In this document: positions 1 to 10,257 of the stretch, in pieces
Numbering within the stretch: the first letter of the stretch is position 1
Layout: every line of letters begins with the position of its first letter
Origin: an uncultured Paracoccaceae bacterium
GTDB taxonomy: Bacteria > Pseudomonadota > Alphaproteobacteria > Rhodobacterales > Rhodobacteraceae
Length of the DNA stretch: 64,000 nucleotides
Direction of reading: 5' to 3'
Assembly (NCBI GenBank): GCA_947502145.1
Contig: CANMYO010000003.1
Location: 124,001-188,000, forward strand
Translations under genes and position numbers: made by a program
Notes under the pieces: generated by a model
What the model was told of the DNA's origin: nothing
The model's input: the letters and a program-made list of their open reading frames with translations, nothing else
The model's database searches: none

Positions 1-788
1 AGGTCAACTTCGAAGGCGGCGATCTGGCCAGCATGGGCCCGGCGGAACGGCGCGTGCATCGGCGCGACGTGCAGATGATTTTTCAGGACCCGCTTGCGGC
101 GCTGAACCCGCGCATGACCGTGGGAGAGATCATTGCCGAACCGCTGGTGACCCATGAACCCGGCGTCAGCCGCGAAGAGCGCAAGAAGCGTGTACGCGAA
201 CTGATGGAACGGGTCGGGCTGCTGCCAAATCTGATCAATCGCTATCCGCATGAGTTTTCGGGCGGGCAGTGTCAGCGGATCGGCATTGCACGCGCGTTGA
301 TCCTGAAGCCCAAGCTTTTGATCTGTGATGAACCGGTCTCGGCGCTGGATGTTTCTGTGCAAGCGCAGGTGGTCAATCTGCTGATGGAATTGCAGCGCGA
401 CATGGGGTTGTCGATGATTTTCATCGCCCATGATCTGAGCGTGGTGAAACATATCAGCGACCAGATCATCGTGATGTATCTGGGGCGCCAGATGGAGATG
501 GCCACAGCGGAGACGCTGACGACCGTGCCAGAGCATCCTTATACGCAGGCGCTGATTTCGTCGGTGCCGATCCCTGATCCCGTGCTTGAAAAGGCGCGAG
601 TGCGACCGGTGCTGGAAGGTGAATTGCCCTCACCGCTTGCCCCGCCAAGCGGTTGCGTGTTCCGCACCCGTTGCCCGAAGGCCCAGAACAGCTGTGCGGG
701 TGATCGCCCCGCGATGCAGGCTTTGGGCAATGGGCACTTTGTTGCCTGCCCTTACCATCAGGCAGAGGAAGTCCTGGCGGCTAGCTGA
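1..788 (+). CDS. ABC transporter ATP-binding protein, oligopeptide/dipeptide type (5' truncated)
   Basis: Only about the last 260 residues lie in the window; the frame is open from base 3 and the Met at 33 is internal. The protein would power import of peptides or related solutes at the inner membrane. Visible motifs are the Q-loop (MIFQDPLAALNPRMTV, typical of the second ATPase in Opp/Dpp operons), the ABC signature SGGQCQR, Walker B LLICDEPVSALD and the H-loop FIAHDLSVV. The C-terminal oligopeptide-transporter extension is also present, with cysteines in CVFRTRCPKA and a final CPYH. Walker A lies upstream of the window. The stop overlaps the convergent neighbour by 8 bp (CTAGCTGA). The substrate cannot be told from this piece. 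Confidence 0.9.
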   Translation, partial: VNFEGGDLASMGPAERRVHRRDVQMIFQDPLAALNPRMTVGEIIAEPLVTHEPGVSREERKKRVRELMERVGLLPNLINRYPHEFSGGQCQRIGIARALILKPKLLICDEPVSALDVSVQAQVVNLLMELQRDMGLSMIFIAHDLSVVKHISDQIIVMYLGRQMEMATAETLTTVPEHPYTQALISSVPIPDPVLEKARVRPVLEGELPSPLAPPSGCVFRTRCPKAQNSCAGDRPAMQALGNGHFVACPYHQAEEVLAAS

Positions 789-1506
789 ACCACAGGCAGA
801 GCCGGCCAACCGGGGTAAAACCTGCATCGCAGGCTGCCGTCAGCACGTCGTCACGGGCATAGCCGGACACCGGCTGCCCAAGCCCAAATTCATGCGCCAG
901 GCCGGCAAGCGGGGCAAATGCGTCGTCGCCAAAGACGTTGCTGATCCCGGTGCAGGTCACAGAGCGGTTCGCGATCCCGCCTGCGTCAAATCCGGTGCCG
1001 CGCCTGCGCCCCCAGATCGCGATATCGGGGCGGTCGAGAATGGCGGCCGGAAACTGCACCTTGTCACTGGGGGAGTCTTTGTTCCACGCCGCTTCCCAAA
1101 GGGACAGGTCTGCCGCTGTCCTGATCCGTTCCCACGCCGGGTTGGTGGCGGGTTGCGGCGGGTCGGACTGCCATATCCATGCCGCCTCAAACCCGCGCTT
1201 AAGGCCCTGATCCGCAAGGTTCAGGCGCGAAAAACTGTCCTTGAGTGCAAATCCATTTGTGTCCTTCAGAGCAGCGATCAGGCGCATTTGTGCGGTCACG
1301 GCGTCTGGTGCCAAAGTGACCATCGTGCCGTGATAGGGCGGCGGTGGGTCACGCATGACGAGCGCCTCTTTCAGACGGTCTAAACGGCACCCATGCAGGG
1401 CCGCCATCATCTCGTACCAATCTGCGTTGTTCGCCGCCGCGAGGATGGCTTTGGGATCGGTGTTAATAGTCGCGTTCAAAGAAAATACCGATGCTGGTTT
1501 CGCCAT
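781..1506 (-). CDS. hypothetical protein, possible GNAT-like fold
   Basis: Up to 241 residues, downstream of tamB on the same strand. No motif allows a firm assignment. The C-terminal part (HEFGLGQPVSGYARDDVL, then GFTPVGRLCLWF) resembles the last strands of GNAT acetyltransferases, where a positional GxxPVGxLxxW pattern is common, but no acetyl-CoA loop is clear. The ATG at 1506 would overlap tamB by 44 bases. A start near 1467-1479 (a TTG, or an ATT sitting on the tamB stop) would give the usual tight coupling, so the given start is an upper bound. Composition matches the neighbours. Confidence 0.7.
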   Translation of the reverse strand: MAKPASVFSLNATINTDPKAILAAANNADWYEMMAALHGCRLDRLKEALVMRDPPPPYHGTMVTLAPDAVTAQMRLIAALKDTNGFALKDSFSRLNLADQGLKRGFEAAWIWQSDPPQPATNPAWERIRTAADLSLWEAAWNKDSPSDKVQFPAAILDRPDIAIWGRRRGTGFDAGGIANRSVTCTGISNVFGDDAFAPLAGLAHEFGLGQPVSGYARDDVLTAACDAGFTPVGRLCLWFS

Positions 1507-4500
1507 CAGCGTCCACCGTGCCTTTGGCGGTCACGTTGTCAGTAACGTCAAGGTTCAGGTTAATCTCCGTCTCGCCGTCGGCGTTGATTGTCACGTCGGT
1601 GTAGACATTTTCGGTCAGATATTTGCCTGCGCGGACCGCGGCATTGCCCTCTGCGTCTGTCGTGACGTCAAAATCATCAAGCCCGATGCCTTGCCGGAAG
1701 TTGTCGATCAGCCCGCCACTGCCGCGCCCGGCCAGCGTGCCAACGGCTGCCGCCAGTTGCACGGCCTGAAGCGGGCTGATTTCGGATAGGTTGCGCCCAA
1801 AGATCAACTGGGCGAGCACCTCGTCCTGCGGCAGGTCCGGAGTTGATTGGAACGTTACCTCTGGCGCGTTTGCCGGGCCCTCGATCACGATCCGTACCAA
1901 GGTGCCGTTGCGGCTTTCGGTGGCGGCCACCAGACGGATGTAGGGCAGGAAATCACCTTGCAGCGTGGCAGAGCCTTCGGTCAGGTCAAACCGCTGTTGC
2001 AGCACATCAATACGGCCGCGGCGCAGATCAAACTGGCCGACGGGGACTATATTATTTGTGGTGCCACCGATGTTGAGCGTACCGCCAAGTTCAGCGTCCA
2101 GGCCCCGACCCCGAATGAAAATGCGACTTGGTGCATTGACGGTAATATCAAGGGGGAAGCCGGGACCGCCCGCGCGATCTGCGCGCGCGGCCGCAGCCTC
2201 TGCGCCAAGACCGGCCCGGTTCAATGTGGTCCGCACGCGGGTGGATTCGCCAACATGGGTAATGGGGGGCAATTCGCCAAGACCACTGACCCCCGATGAT
2301 GGCACGTGCACATCGGTCTCTCCGAGGTTCAGCAGGCCTGCAATACGGGCCCCGCCGGTCAAGGCACCGTCCAGCGAAACGGTGCCGTTCACCGAGGTGC
2401 GATAAAGGTTGGGGTCTTGCAGGACCAGGTCATTCACCGCAATGGAAAGCGAGCCGTTGAAGGGTGCCGCGAGTGTCACCGGACCAGAAATCCGCAGTCC
2501 GCCGCCGGCAGGCACATCTGCACTTATGCCAATCTCTGCGCGGCTGCCGGACAGGGTCGCGCCGCCCGTGATATTTTCAAGCGCCAGACCAAGCGTCGGC
2601 GCGGCAAGCCGCGCACCAGCGGTCGAGATCGCCCCGCTGACCGATGACAGCGCAGCCGGGCCGTTCACGGCAAGATCAAACGTCGCATTGCCCGAAAGTC
2701 GGCGGGGTTCCAGAACCGGGTTTGCAAGTCCCAGCGGCGCATTTCCTGTCATATCCAGATCAAGGGTGCCGTTGTCAGCGATCGCGCCATTGACCTGTGC
2801 GCCAATGCCACCGGGACCGCTGGCCGACATATCCACGCCCCAACTTGCGGCATTGCGTGTCGCGTTGCCCTGGGCGGTCACCGGACCGGACAGCTGATCG
2901 GTAAAGAGCCCGATATCCGCAAGTCGCGCCTCAAACGCGGCCGTGCCTGTGCCATCATCGTCAGCAACCAGATTGCCACTCGCGCTGAGGGTCCCAGTGC
3001 GCAAGGAAAACGCGGGGAGTGAGATTTGCCCAGCGGCGCGGCTGGCCTTCGCCGACAGTTCGCCCGTGCCACGCAGAAGCTGATCAACGCTTGTGTTGCC
3101 AATGCCAAAGTCTTCGCTGGTGATGGAAAGGTCCGCATCAAAGCTGGACAGGTCGGTCATCACCCGACCGCTGACATCAGCGGTGACAGAGCCCGACAGT
3201 GGCTGCCCGGCAATGGCGCGAAAGGGGGTCAGCGTTTCTGCCCCAGCCTGCAAGGTGCCCGCCACGTCAAACTGATCGCCGACCGGGCTGGCCGTGGCAT
3301 CAAGTTGCAGGTTTGCGCCACCTGCACGCGCCTGAAGGGTTGCTGACGCGGTGCCGCCATCGCTGCGCGTTGCCGTGCCAAACACTGCGGAGTCGCCCGT
3401 CAGAATCGGATCAATGCGTGGATCGCCAATCGCAAGCCCCTGACCTGCAATTGCGAAATCCGCATCAAAGTCAGACAGATCTGTTACGCCGCTGCCGCTG
3501 ATGTCTGCTGACAGGCGACCGGCAATGTCGCGTGCAGCCAGTGTTGCAAAGGGGGCAAGGTCGGCGATGTCGGCATCCAAATCGCCGGTGACTTCAAAGT
3601 GATCGCCAATAGGTGCCGCCGTGCCCACAAGCCGAATGTCGCTGCCGGCCCCCACGGCGGTCAGATCAATGTCGATCTGCCCCTGCACGTTGCGATCGCC
3701 GGTGAGGTCAACATCCAGGGGGCCGGACAGGCCCGCGGCAAGTTGGCCTGCGTCCTTGATCGTCAGGTCAAGATCGCCGCGGATCGCCTCAGAGAGCGCG
3801 CCATCAGCGTTGGCGACAAGATCAAGCTGAGGATTGGCAATGCGCAGGTCCGCAACCCGGAAACGGTCCTGCCCCGTGCGGCTGATCTCGGCCGTTAATG
3901 TCCCGGCACCGGCAAGCAGGGGGTCAAGCTGGGCGACGTCGACGGCAAGATCCTGCGTGCGGGCGGCGACATTGGCGTCAAATCGCAATCCATCGCTCAA
4001 TACGATGGCGTTAATGTCCATCTGGGCCGCCCCGTCAAGGTCGCGCCCGGCCAGGGCGCGATAGCGGGCAAGGTCAGTCACATCGGCCACCACCTTTGCA
4101 GAAATGGTCTGCCCGCTTCCTGCCGGGATCGCTTCGCCGATCGCTGTGAGAGTCGCGCCTGCGGCCTCTGCGTTTATGTCAAAGGTGACCTTGCCCGCGT
4201 CGTCACGGATGATATCGCCGCCGAGATTTGCAGCGCCGTTCAACTCTGGCAGGGCTTTGGAAATGTCGCCTAAGGCTGCGGCAAAAGAAGCGGTACTTGC
4301 ACCGCTGGTGATATCTGCAGATGCGGTGATTTCCGCCTCTGGTGTTGCAATCCGCAAAGCATTGACGCGGGTGCCGCCGGTGTCGCGCACCGCCTGCAAC
4401 GACAGGTCACCTGTGCCTGCAAGCACCGGGTCAAGTTGCGCGATGCCAACCGCCAGATCCTGCGTTTGACCGGTGATCAACAGATCATAGAACCCATCCA

Positions 4501-6052
4501 GCGGGCTCAGGGTGCTGAGCACGTTCAGCTCTGCCTGACCGGCAAGGGCGGGCCGCCCGAAAAGGGTTGCAAAGCGGTCAAGCGCCGCCACAGACAGGAT
4601 GATATCGGCCGTCGTGCGCAGGTTGTCATCTGGCGTCGCGACGCTGGCCTCTGCCAGGATTTCCAGCCCCGGCCCGGTCATGGTGAGCTGATTGAGTTGG
4701 AAGGGTGTGCCTTCGGTATACTCAGCGACAAGCACGCCTTTGATGGCGTCCCCGAGGGCGTCTGCCGCGCCGGCGTCATCCAGCGCTACGCCAGTTGCCG
4801 CGTAGTCCAGATTGGCAGTCACGGCACCAATCTCTCCGCCGGTTCCAGATGTGATGATGCCGCCGCCATCAAGTGCGATCTGCGCGATGCGCAATCCGGG
4901 CCGGTCAAACCCGACGATGTTGAAATCGGCGCTCCAATCATCTGAAATGCTTTGGTCATGACCAATGTTGAGGTTGACCCGGTCGACAAACGTCTTGGCA
5001 CCGGGCAGCGGCAACAGCACAGGATCGCCAGTGTCATCAGCAATCGCACCGTCAAGGACCAGCCGTTCTGGCCAGCCGCCCGCGTCGATGCGGGCCTGCC
5101 CGCTGAGCCGCAGCTTGTCAGCCTGCAAGGTCAGGGCAGTGAGGTCATAGCCGCCGCCTGCAATCTGTTGACCCCGTGCCGCCAACTGCACATCGGGGCC
5201 AAAGAAATTCTGGTAATCCGGGGCGAAGAGCGGGGCGATGTTGCCACCAATATTGAGATCAAACTGGCTGCCGGTGTCTGCCGTAATCAGTGTAAGATCA
5301 CCAGTCAGTCGCGGTTCACCGTCGGTCTGCAGATCAAGGGTCGCGGCAAAGTCGCTGATCGGCCCTTCACCGGCCAGTTTAAGGTCCAGCGCGGGTTGCC
5401 CGGGCAAATCGGCTAGGCCCGCGATGATACCTGCGGGCCCTTCGTTGATATCCAGATTGAGCACAAGCTGTTTGCTGGCATTGGCATAGCTGCCTGCAAT
5501 CGCAAACTGGCCGCTCTTGCCGTCTAGCCGCGCCGCTGCGATGTCTGCAGCGCCTTCACCGCCAGACAGTGACGCCGACCCGACCACGTTAAAGGCCAGC
5601 GGCTCCCCCAGAAAGCTGTCGCCAAGTTCAATGCGGTTGATCGCCAGTTCGTCAAGCGAGATGCTGACAGGCAATTCAGGCAGACGGAATGGCTGCGCTT
5701 CGGGCGTGGGCGGGGCATCGGCGGTAATGGGCGCGCGCGCAACCAAGATGCGCTCGGCGCTGATTTTTTCGACATCAATCGCCCCCCTGAGCAGGGCGCT
5801 GCGGTTCCATGTCAACGTGACGTCGTCCAGGGTTAGCCAGACGCCTTCGCTATCTGCGACAGTCAGCTGCTGAATTGTCGCCTCGGAGCTCAACGCGCCT
5901 GCAAATCCTTGAATGTTTACAACGCGTTCATCGCCGGAGAGATTATCTTCGATCAGGGTGGTGATATAACCTTTGTCAGCTTCCGACGTGTCCTGCGCCG
6001 CGGCGCTGAGCGGGCATGCAATGGCAAGGATTGCTAAGATCAGGTGTTTCAA
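1463..6052 (-). CDS. tamB: translocation and assembly module protein TamB
   Basis: A 1529-residue inner-membrane-anchored periplasmic protein. With TamA it bridges the envelope for outer-membrane protein assembly; TamB-like (AsmA-like) proteins are also linked to phospholipid transport. An N-terminal signal or anchor (MKHLILAILAIACPLSAAA) is followed by a long beta-rich body of low complexity. The C-terminal TamB/DUF490 domain spans roughly residues 1190-1529 and contains the signature TPDLPQDEVLAQLIFGR (about 1404-1420). A module recurs near residues 528, 698, 870 and 979 (for example TQDLAVDVAQLDPLLAG). The start overlaps the tamA stop (ATGA), so the two are translationally coupled. Length is within the usual range for the family. 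Confidence 0.95.
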   Translation of the reverse strand: MKHLILAILAIACPLSAAAQDTSEADKGYITTLIEDNLSGDERVVNIQGFAGALSSEATIQQLTVADSEGVWLTLDDVTLTWNRSALLRGAIDVEKISAERILVARAPITADAPPTPEAQPFRLPELPVSISLDELAINRIELGDSFLGEPLAFNVVGSASLSGGEGAADIAAARLDGKSGQFAIAGSYANASKQLVLNLDINEGPAGIIAGLADLPGQPALDLKLAGEGPISDFAATLDLQTDGEPRLTGDLTLITADTGSQFDLNIGGNIAPLFAPDYQNFFGPDVQLAARGQQIAGGGYDLTALTLQADKLRLSGQARIDAGGWPERLVLDGAIADDTGDPVLLPLPGAKTFVDRVNLNIGHDQSISDDWSADFNIVGFDRPGLRIAQIALDGGGIITSGTGGEIGAVTANLDYAATGVALDDAGAADALGDAIKGVLVAEYTEGTPFQLNQLTMTGPGLEILAEASVATPDDNLRTTADIILSVAALDRFATLFGRPALAGQAELNVLSTLSPLDGFYDLLITGQTQDLAVGIAQLDPVLAGTGDLSLQAVRDTGGTRVNALRIATPEAEITASADITSGASTASFAAALGDISKALPELNGAANLGGDIIRDDAGKVTFDINAEAAGATLTAIGEAIPAGSGQTISAKVVADVTDLARYRALAGRDLDGAAQMDINAIVLSDGLRFDANVAARTQDLAVDVAQLDPLLAGAGTLTAEISRTGQDRFRVADLRIANPQLDLVANADGALSEAIRGDLDLTIKDAGQLAAGLSGPLDVDLTGDRNVQGQIDIDLTAVGAGSDIRLVGTAAPIGDHFEVTGDLDADIADLAPFATLAARDIAGRLSADISGSGVTDLSDFDADFAIAGQGLAIGDPRIDPILTGDSAVFGTATRSDGGTASATLQARAGGANLQLDATASPVGDQFDVAGTLQAGAETLTPFRAIAGQPLSGSVTADVSGRVMTDLSSFDADLSITSEDFGIGNTSVDQLLRGTGELSAKASRAAGQISLPAFSLRTGTLSASGNLVADDDGTGTAAFEARLADIGLFTDQLSGPVTAQGNATRNAASWGVDMSASGPGGIGAQVNGAIADNGTLDLDMTGNAPLGLANPVLEPRRLSGNATFDLAVNGPAALSSVSGAISTAGARLAAPTLGLALENITGGATLSGSRAEIGISADVPAGGGLRISGPVTLAAPFNGSLSIAVNDLVLQDPNLYRTSVNGTVSLDGALTGGARIAGLLNLGETDVHVPSSGVSGLGELPPITHVGESTRVRTTLNRAGLGAEAAAARADRAGGPGFPLDITVNAPSRIFIRGRGLDAELGGTLNIGGTTNNIVPVGQFDLRRGRIDVLQQRFDLTEGSATLQGDFLPYIRLVAATESRNGTLVRIVIEGPANAPEVTFQSTPDLPQDEVLAQLIFGRNLSEISPLQAVQLAAAVGTLAGRGSGGLIDNFRQGIGLDDFDVTTDAEGNAAVRAGKYLTENVYTDVTINADGETEINLNLDVTDNVTAKGTVDADGETSIGIFFERDY

Positions 6053-7842
6053 AATGACTGTCCGATTCCGATGTAAACCTGCACCTTTTCAAAAGCACCA
6101 TCCCCGTTCGCCGGGGTGCCGACGTCAAGGCGGATCGGCCCGATCCCGGTGTTGTAGCGCAGGCCAATGCCGGTGCCGGCATGCCAGTCACCATCGCTGC
6201 CGGGCGTCTGTGTCTCGCCGACGTAGCCAACGTCATAAAACCCGACCAACCCGATGCTGGAGGTCACCGCGTAGCGCGCTTCGACCTGCGCACCAATGAA
6301 CGACAAGCCGCCCAGGGTGACGTCTTCGCCCGCGACAACCCGATCGATGCCAAGTGCCTTATATGGTTGCCCGCGCACGGTGCCGCTGCCGCCCGAATAG
6401 AATAAGAAATCGACCGGTGTTTCGTCACGGCTGGCGCCAAGGACGCTGCCAACTTGCGCGCGCGCGGCCACGCCAAATTTGCCCGCCTCGCCAAAACTGC
6501 GATATGCGCGACCATCGACATAAATACGCGCACCCGTCGTTTCGCCATCAACCGAGATGAAGGGGGTGGCATCAACGTCAACATAATAACCGTTCTGGGC
6601 GTTTGTCGGTTCGTCGCGCCGATCGAGTGTCGCTGACAGCGGCAGGGTCAGGAGGGTGTACTGCTCAACGCCGAAGGCATCGGTTTCGCGGGCCCGCAGC
6701 ACTCCCAAACCGGCGGAAAACTCAAGGTCTTCGGTGATAAACCGCGTTGCTGTCACCTCTGCCGCGATCTTGTCCAGCAGGTAGTCCGGTTCGTCTTCGC
6801 GGCCGATTTCAAGTGTGGCCAGCAGGTCGGTCTTGGGGCCGTAGATCGCTGGAATGCCAAGGCTGACGGCCGCGCTATAGTCGGTGCCACCGGTGCCGCC
6901 GCCGATGCCTTCAACCTCACCATCAAATCGCAACCGTTCGGCGCCGCCAAAGAAATTGCGGTGCAGCCAATAGCCGCTGACCTTTAATCCTTCGACCGAG
7001 GAAAGCTCTAACCCGAACCCTAGACGGCGGGGCAATGATTCAGCGATCTGCGCTTCAATCGGTAGCGTTGCATTGGGGCCAATCGACTCTGCCTCGCGCA
7101 GGGCAACACTGTCAAAGGCACCGGTCTGGCGCAGGCGGCGCGCGGCGGCCTCAAGCTCTGCCGGGCTATAGACTTCACCCACCGGCAAGCCGGCGATCCT
7201 GCGAATGGCAGATTCACGCACGTTTTCATTGCCCGTGACGATCAGCGGGCCAAAGGTCAGTTTCGGGCCCGGAGTCAGGCTGATTTGTGCATCAAGCTGC
7301 TGTTGCGGGTGCCGCGCCACAATCTGCTGATCGGCCACACTTGCCTTGGCGTGACCGGCATCGCGCCAGGCATCCACGCCAGCCCGCGCGGCTTGACGAA
7401 TGATGTCAGCATCCGCACGTTCGCCTGGCGCAAAGGCCGGGGGCAACGTCGTGGCTGGCGCAAGCGGGGCAACGCGGGCCGTGCCAAAGGTGAAGCTGGG
7501 CCCTTTGTCGATGGTGATGGCAATACTGTCGATCCGTTTGGGCGCATCAAGCGGTGCGATGCTGGCCGCCTCGCGCCCGTTCACACGGATTGAGACGGTG
7601 CCACTATAGTATCCCTTTGTATAAAGGGCGGTCAGCAAGGTGCGGTAGTCGGCACGGGCTGCAGCAACATAGTCTTGCGGTGCGGGGTCAAGATCTGCGT
7701 CGATTGACAGGACCAGCGATGTGTTTTCCAGCAGGGCGGTTAATTGAGGTCCGGTATCGGGGGCCGTCAACGTGATGTCCTGCGAAAATACCGGGGTCGC
7801 AGCGACCACCAAAAATCCGACCGACAATCCGATCCGCGCCAT
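6049..7842 (-). CDS. tamA: outer-membrane translocation module protein TamA (BamA/Omp85 family)
   Basis: A 597-residue Omp85-family protein, the outer-membrane partner of TamB. A signal peptide (MARIGLSVGFLVVAATPVFSQ) is followed by POTRA-type domains over roughly residues 25-270, including the POTRA-like pieces LTFGPLIVTGNENVRESAIR and AGLPVGEVYSPAELEAA. A beta barrel covers about 290-597 and ends QVYIGIGQSF, with the terminal Phe typical of barrel proteins. The barrel contains the lid-loop type motif GSGTVRGQPY. It is first in a tight pair with tamB (ATGA overlap). truA lies 134 bp upstream on the same strand. Confidence 0.95.
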   Translation of the reverse strand: MARIGLSVGFLVVAATPVFSQDITLTAPDTGPQLTALLENTSLVLSIDADLDPAPQDYVAAARADYRTLLTALYTKGYYSGTVSIRVNGREAASIAPLDAPKRIDSIAITIDKGPSFTFGTARVAPLAPATTLPPAFAPGERADADIIRQAARAGVDAWRDAGHAKASVADQQIVARHPQQQLDAQISLTPGPKLTFGPLIVTGNENVRESAIRRIAGLPVGEVYSPAELEAAARRLRQTGAFDSVALREAESIGPNATLPIEAQIAESLPRRLGFGLELSSVEGLKVSGYWLHRNFFGGAERLRFDGEVEGIGGGTGGTDYSAAVSLGIPAIYGPKTDLLATLEIGREDEPDYLLDKIAAEVTATRFITEDLEFSAGLGVLRARETDAFGVEQYTLLTLPLSATLDRRDEPTNAQNGYYVDVDATPFISVDGETTGARIYVDGRAYRSFGEAGKFGVAARAQVGSVLGASRDETPVDFLFYSGGSGTVRGQPYKALGIDRVVAGEDVTLGGLSFIGAQVEARYAVTSSIGLVGFYDVGYVGETQTPGSDGDWHAGTGIGLRYNTGIGPIRLDVGTPANGDGAFEKVQVYIGIGQSF

Positions 7843-7976
7843 AGAACTGCTCCACCCACTACCTTTTTATTGTTGTAGCGCGGGGCTGCAAAAAGGAAAA
7901 CGGTGCATTCACCTGATGTGGGGGAAACCGCACGTCTGCAGCTGCTGACATGGGGGGCTGGATTGACTGACAACGA

Positions 7977-8744
7977 CTAGCTGAACGGATCGTCGGGATA
8001 GGTGACGCCTGCAAGGTAAAGCCCCTCTGGCGGGCAGACCGGTCCGCAGGCTGTGCGATCCTTGGCCGCCAGGACTCTTGAGACGTCCTCGGGACGCCAC
8101 GCGCCAGCGCCGACCCGTTCCAACGTTCCGACAAAGCTGCGCACCTGGTTGTGCAGAAACGAACGTGCGCGGACATGGAAATGGATCAACTGACCGCTCT
8201 CATGCGGCTGCGATTGCACGTTGAGTTCATCCAGCGTGCGCAATGGGCTGTCGGCCTGGCACATGGTCGAACGGAACGTCGTAAAATCATGACGCCCCAG
8301 AAGGTGATTTGCGCCTTGCTGCATCGCATCGACATCCAGAGGATGTTTGACCTGCCACATCTGGCCGGCCTCGAATGTCAACGGTGCGCGCCGGGCGATC
8401 AACTTGAACAGATAGCGTCGCTCAACGGCGGAAAACCTTGCGTGCCAGTCATCGGAGACGGGTGCGCAGGCGATGATCGCCACCGGCAGGGGCTTGAGGT
8501 GATAGTTCAGCGCCTCTGACAGGCGAAATGGGTCCCAGTCCTGTGCCAGATCGCAATGGGCCACCTGACCGGTCGCATGTACGCCCGCATCCGTACGACC
8601 CGCAGCGGCAATCGTATGCGCGCCCGGTTCAAGCCGGGCCAGGGCGGTTTCAATCGCTCCTTGCACGGAGGGCTGATCAGCCTGCCGTTGCCATCCTGCG
8701 AAAGGGGTGCCGAGATATTCGATTTTCAACGCAAAGCGGGGCAT
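7977..8744 (-). CDS. truA: tRNA pseudouridine(38-40) synthase TruA
   Basis: A 255-residue cytoplasmic enzyme that converts U38-U40 in tRNA anticodon arms to pseudouridine. The catalytic motif [12 protein letters not shown] is present, with the nucleophile Asp at about residue 52. Other family motifs are [20 protein letters not shown] (the R-x-Y element) and [17 protein letters not shown]. Length and start ([19 protein letters not shown]) match the family. It stands 134 bp before tamA on the same strand and diverges from the YcjX-like gene across about 100 bp. Confidence 0.97.
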   Translation of the reverse strand: MPRFALKIEYLGTPFAGWQRQADQPSVQGAIETALARLEPGAHTIAAAGRTDAGVHATGQVAHCDLAQDWDPFRLSEALNYHLKPLPVAIIACAPVSDDWHARFSAVERRYLFKLIARRAPLTFEAGQMWQVKHPLDVDAMQQGANHLLGRHDFTTFRSTMCQADSPLRTLDELNVQSQPHESGQLIHFHVRARSFLHNQVRSFVGTLERVGAGAWRPEDVSRVLAAKDRTACGPVCPPEGLYLAGVTYPDDPFS

Positions 8745-8844
8745 TGCGCGGCTTTAGGGGGAGCGGGGGGCGAAATCAATCCCTACCCAAGTCCAGCGCA
8801 GCGGCCTATCTAGGGCAAGGGATAGGTAGAACAGGGTTGAAGTC

Positions 8845-10257
8845 ATGGTCATTGCCGCAATCGCGGATAGGATTACACGGTCGGTGGAAACGATATCTGA
8901 CACGTTGACCACGCCGTTTTCCGACCCGGTGATCCGGCTGGGTGTTACCGGCCTGTCACGAGCAGGCAAGACCGTGTTCATCACTTCGCTTGTCGCCAAC
9001 CTGATGGACCGCGGCAGGATGCCGCAACTGCGGGCCGCGGCCAACGGAGCGATCCGCGCGGCCTACCTGCAGCCGCAACCCGATGACACGCTGCCACGGT
9101 TTGAGTATGAAACGCATCTGGCAAATCTGACGGCGCAGGATCCGGTCTGGCCGGAGGGAACGCGGCAAATTTCGGAACTGCGCCTGTCACTGCGGGTGCA
9201 GCCCACCGGGCTGTTGTCTGGCCTTTCCGGGCCGCGGACGGTGCATCTTGATATCGTTGATTATCCCGGTGAATGGCTATTGGACCTGGGGCTGTTGGAC
9301 CTGTCCTTTGCAGAGTGGTCAGCGGCGGCGCTGCACCGGGCCGAGAACCGGCCAGGCGGGGCGGACTATCTGGCATCGGTCAGCGGAGTGCAGGCCGCAG
9401 AACCTTTGGATGAGCCGCAAGCACAGGCGCTTGCAACCCTATTCACCACCCATCTGCAAGCGGCGCGGCAGGCCGGATATTCAGATTGCACCCCGGGGCG
9501 GTTCTTGCTTCCTGGGGATTTGGCCGGCTCACCTGTTTTGACCTTTGCCCCGTTGCCCGGTGAAAATTTCCCGCGTAAATCGCTGGGGCGCGAATTTGAG
9601 CGGCGATTTGAAAGCTACAAGCGCAATGTGGTGCGCCCGTTCTTCAAAGACCATTTTTCCCGCATTGATCGTCAGATTGTCCTGATAGATGTCCTTGGCG
9701 CAATCCATGCGGGGCCCAAGGCGGTTGAGGACCTGCGCAGCGCGATGGCCGAAATTCTTGGCGCGTTCCGACCCGGGCGCAACGCTTTTTTGTCACGCAT
9801 CTTCAACGGGCGACGCGTTGAGAAAATCCTGTTTGCGGCCACCAAGGCAGATCACCTGCACCATGCGCAACACCCGCAATTGACGGCGATCACCGAGGCG
9901 CTGTTGCGGGATGCACGGGACCGGGCGGATTTCGCCGGGGCCAAAACTGCCGCGATGTCGATCGCTGCCTTGCGCACCACCGTCGAAGAGACAGTTGACC
10001 ACGCGGATGGGCCGCTTGACGTTGTGCGGGGGCGATTGCTCGACTCAGGCAAGCAGGCGGCATTTTATCCCGGCGCCTTGCCACATGACCCGCAGCACCT
10101 TTTGGCATCTGCAAGGGATGGCGCCGAAAGGTGGCTGGATCAGGATTATCAGGTGATGCGGTTTTCGCCAGCCCCGCTGACATTGCGCCCCGGTGACGGA
10201 CCGCCCCACATCCGCCTGGACAAAGCGGCCGAATTCCTGATCGGAGACAAGCTATGA
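8845..10257 (+). CDS. YcjX-like P-loop (GTPase-like) stress protein
   Basis: A 470-residue member of the YcjX family, nucleotide-binding proteins tied to envelope and heat stress in enterobacteria but still poorly understood. The P-loop GLSRAGKT is at residues 36-43. A Walker-B-like DIVDYPGEWLLDL, the basic stretch FERRFESYKRNVVRPFF and LIDVLGAIHAGP are family hallmarks, and FAATKADHLHH resembles a guanine-specificity TKAD motif. It heads a three-gene unit: a GNAT gene and then a DUF697 gene follow with 4-bp overlaps. YcjX and its DUF697 partner YcjF are adjacent in E. coli too, which supports the call. Confidence 0.92.
   Translation: MVIAAIADRITRSVETISDTLTTPFSDPVIRLGVTGLSRAGKTVFITSLVANLMDRGRMPQLRAAANGAIRAAYLQPQPDDTLPRFEYETHLANLTAQDPVWPEGTRQISELRLSLRVQPTGLLSGLSGPRTVHLDIVDYPGEWLLDLGLLDLSFAEWSAAALHRAENRPGGADYLASVSGVQAAEPLDEPQAQALATLFTTHLQAARQAGYSDCTPGRFLLPGDLAGSPVLTFAPLPGENFPRKSLGREFERRFESYKRNVVRPFFKDHFSRIDRQIVLIDVLGAIHAGPKAVEDLRSAMAEILGAFRPGRNAFLSRIFNGRRVEKILFAATKADHLHHAQHPQLTAITEALLRDARDRADFAGAKTAAMSIAALRTTVEETVDHADGPLDVVRGRLLDSGKQAAFYPGALPHDPQHLLASARDGAERWLDQDYQVMRFSPAPLTLRPGDGPPHIRLDKAAEFLIGDKL

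Noticed and set aside
1843-5873. Several long plus-strand frames antisense to tamB
   Set aside because: They lack ribosome-binding sites, are Arg/Ser/Pro-rich and are explained by GC-rich codon shadows of a well-supported gene.
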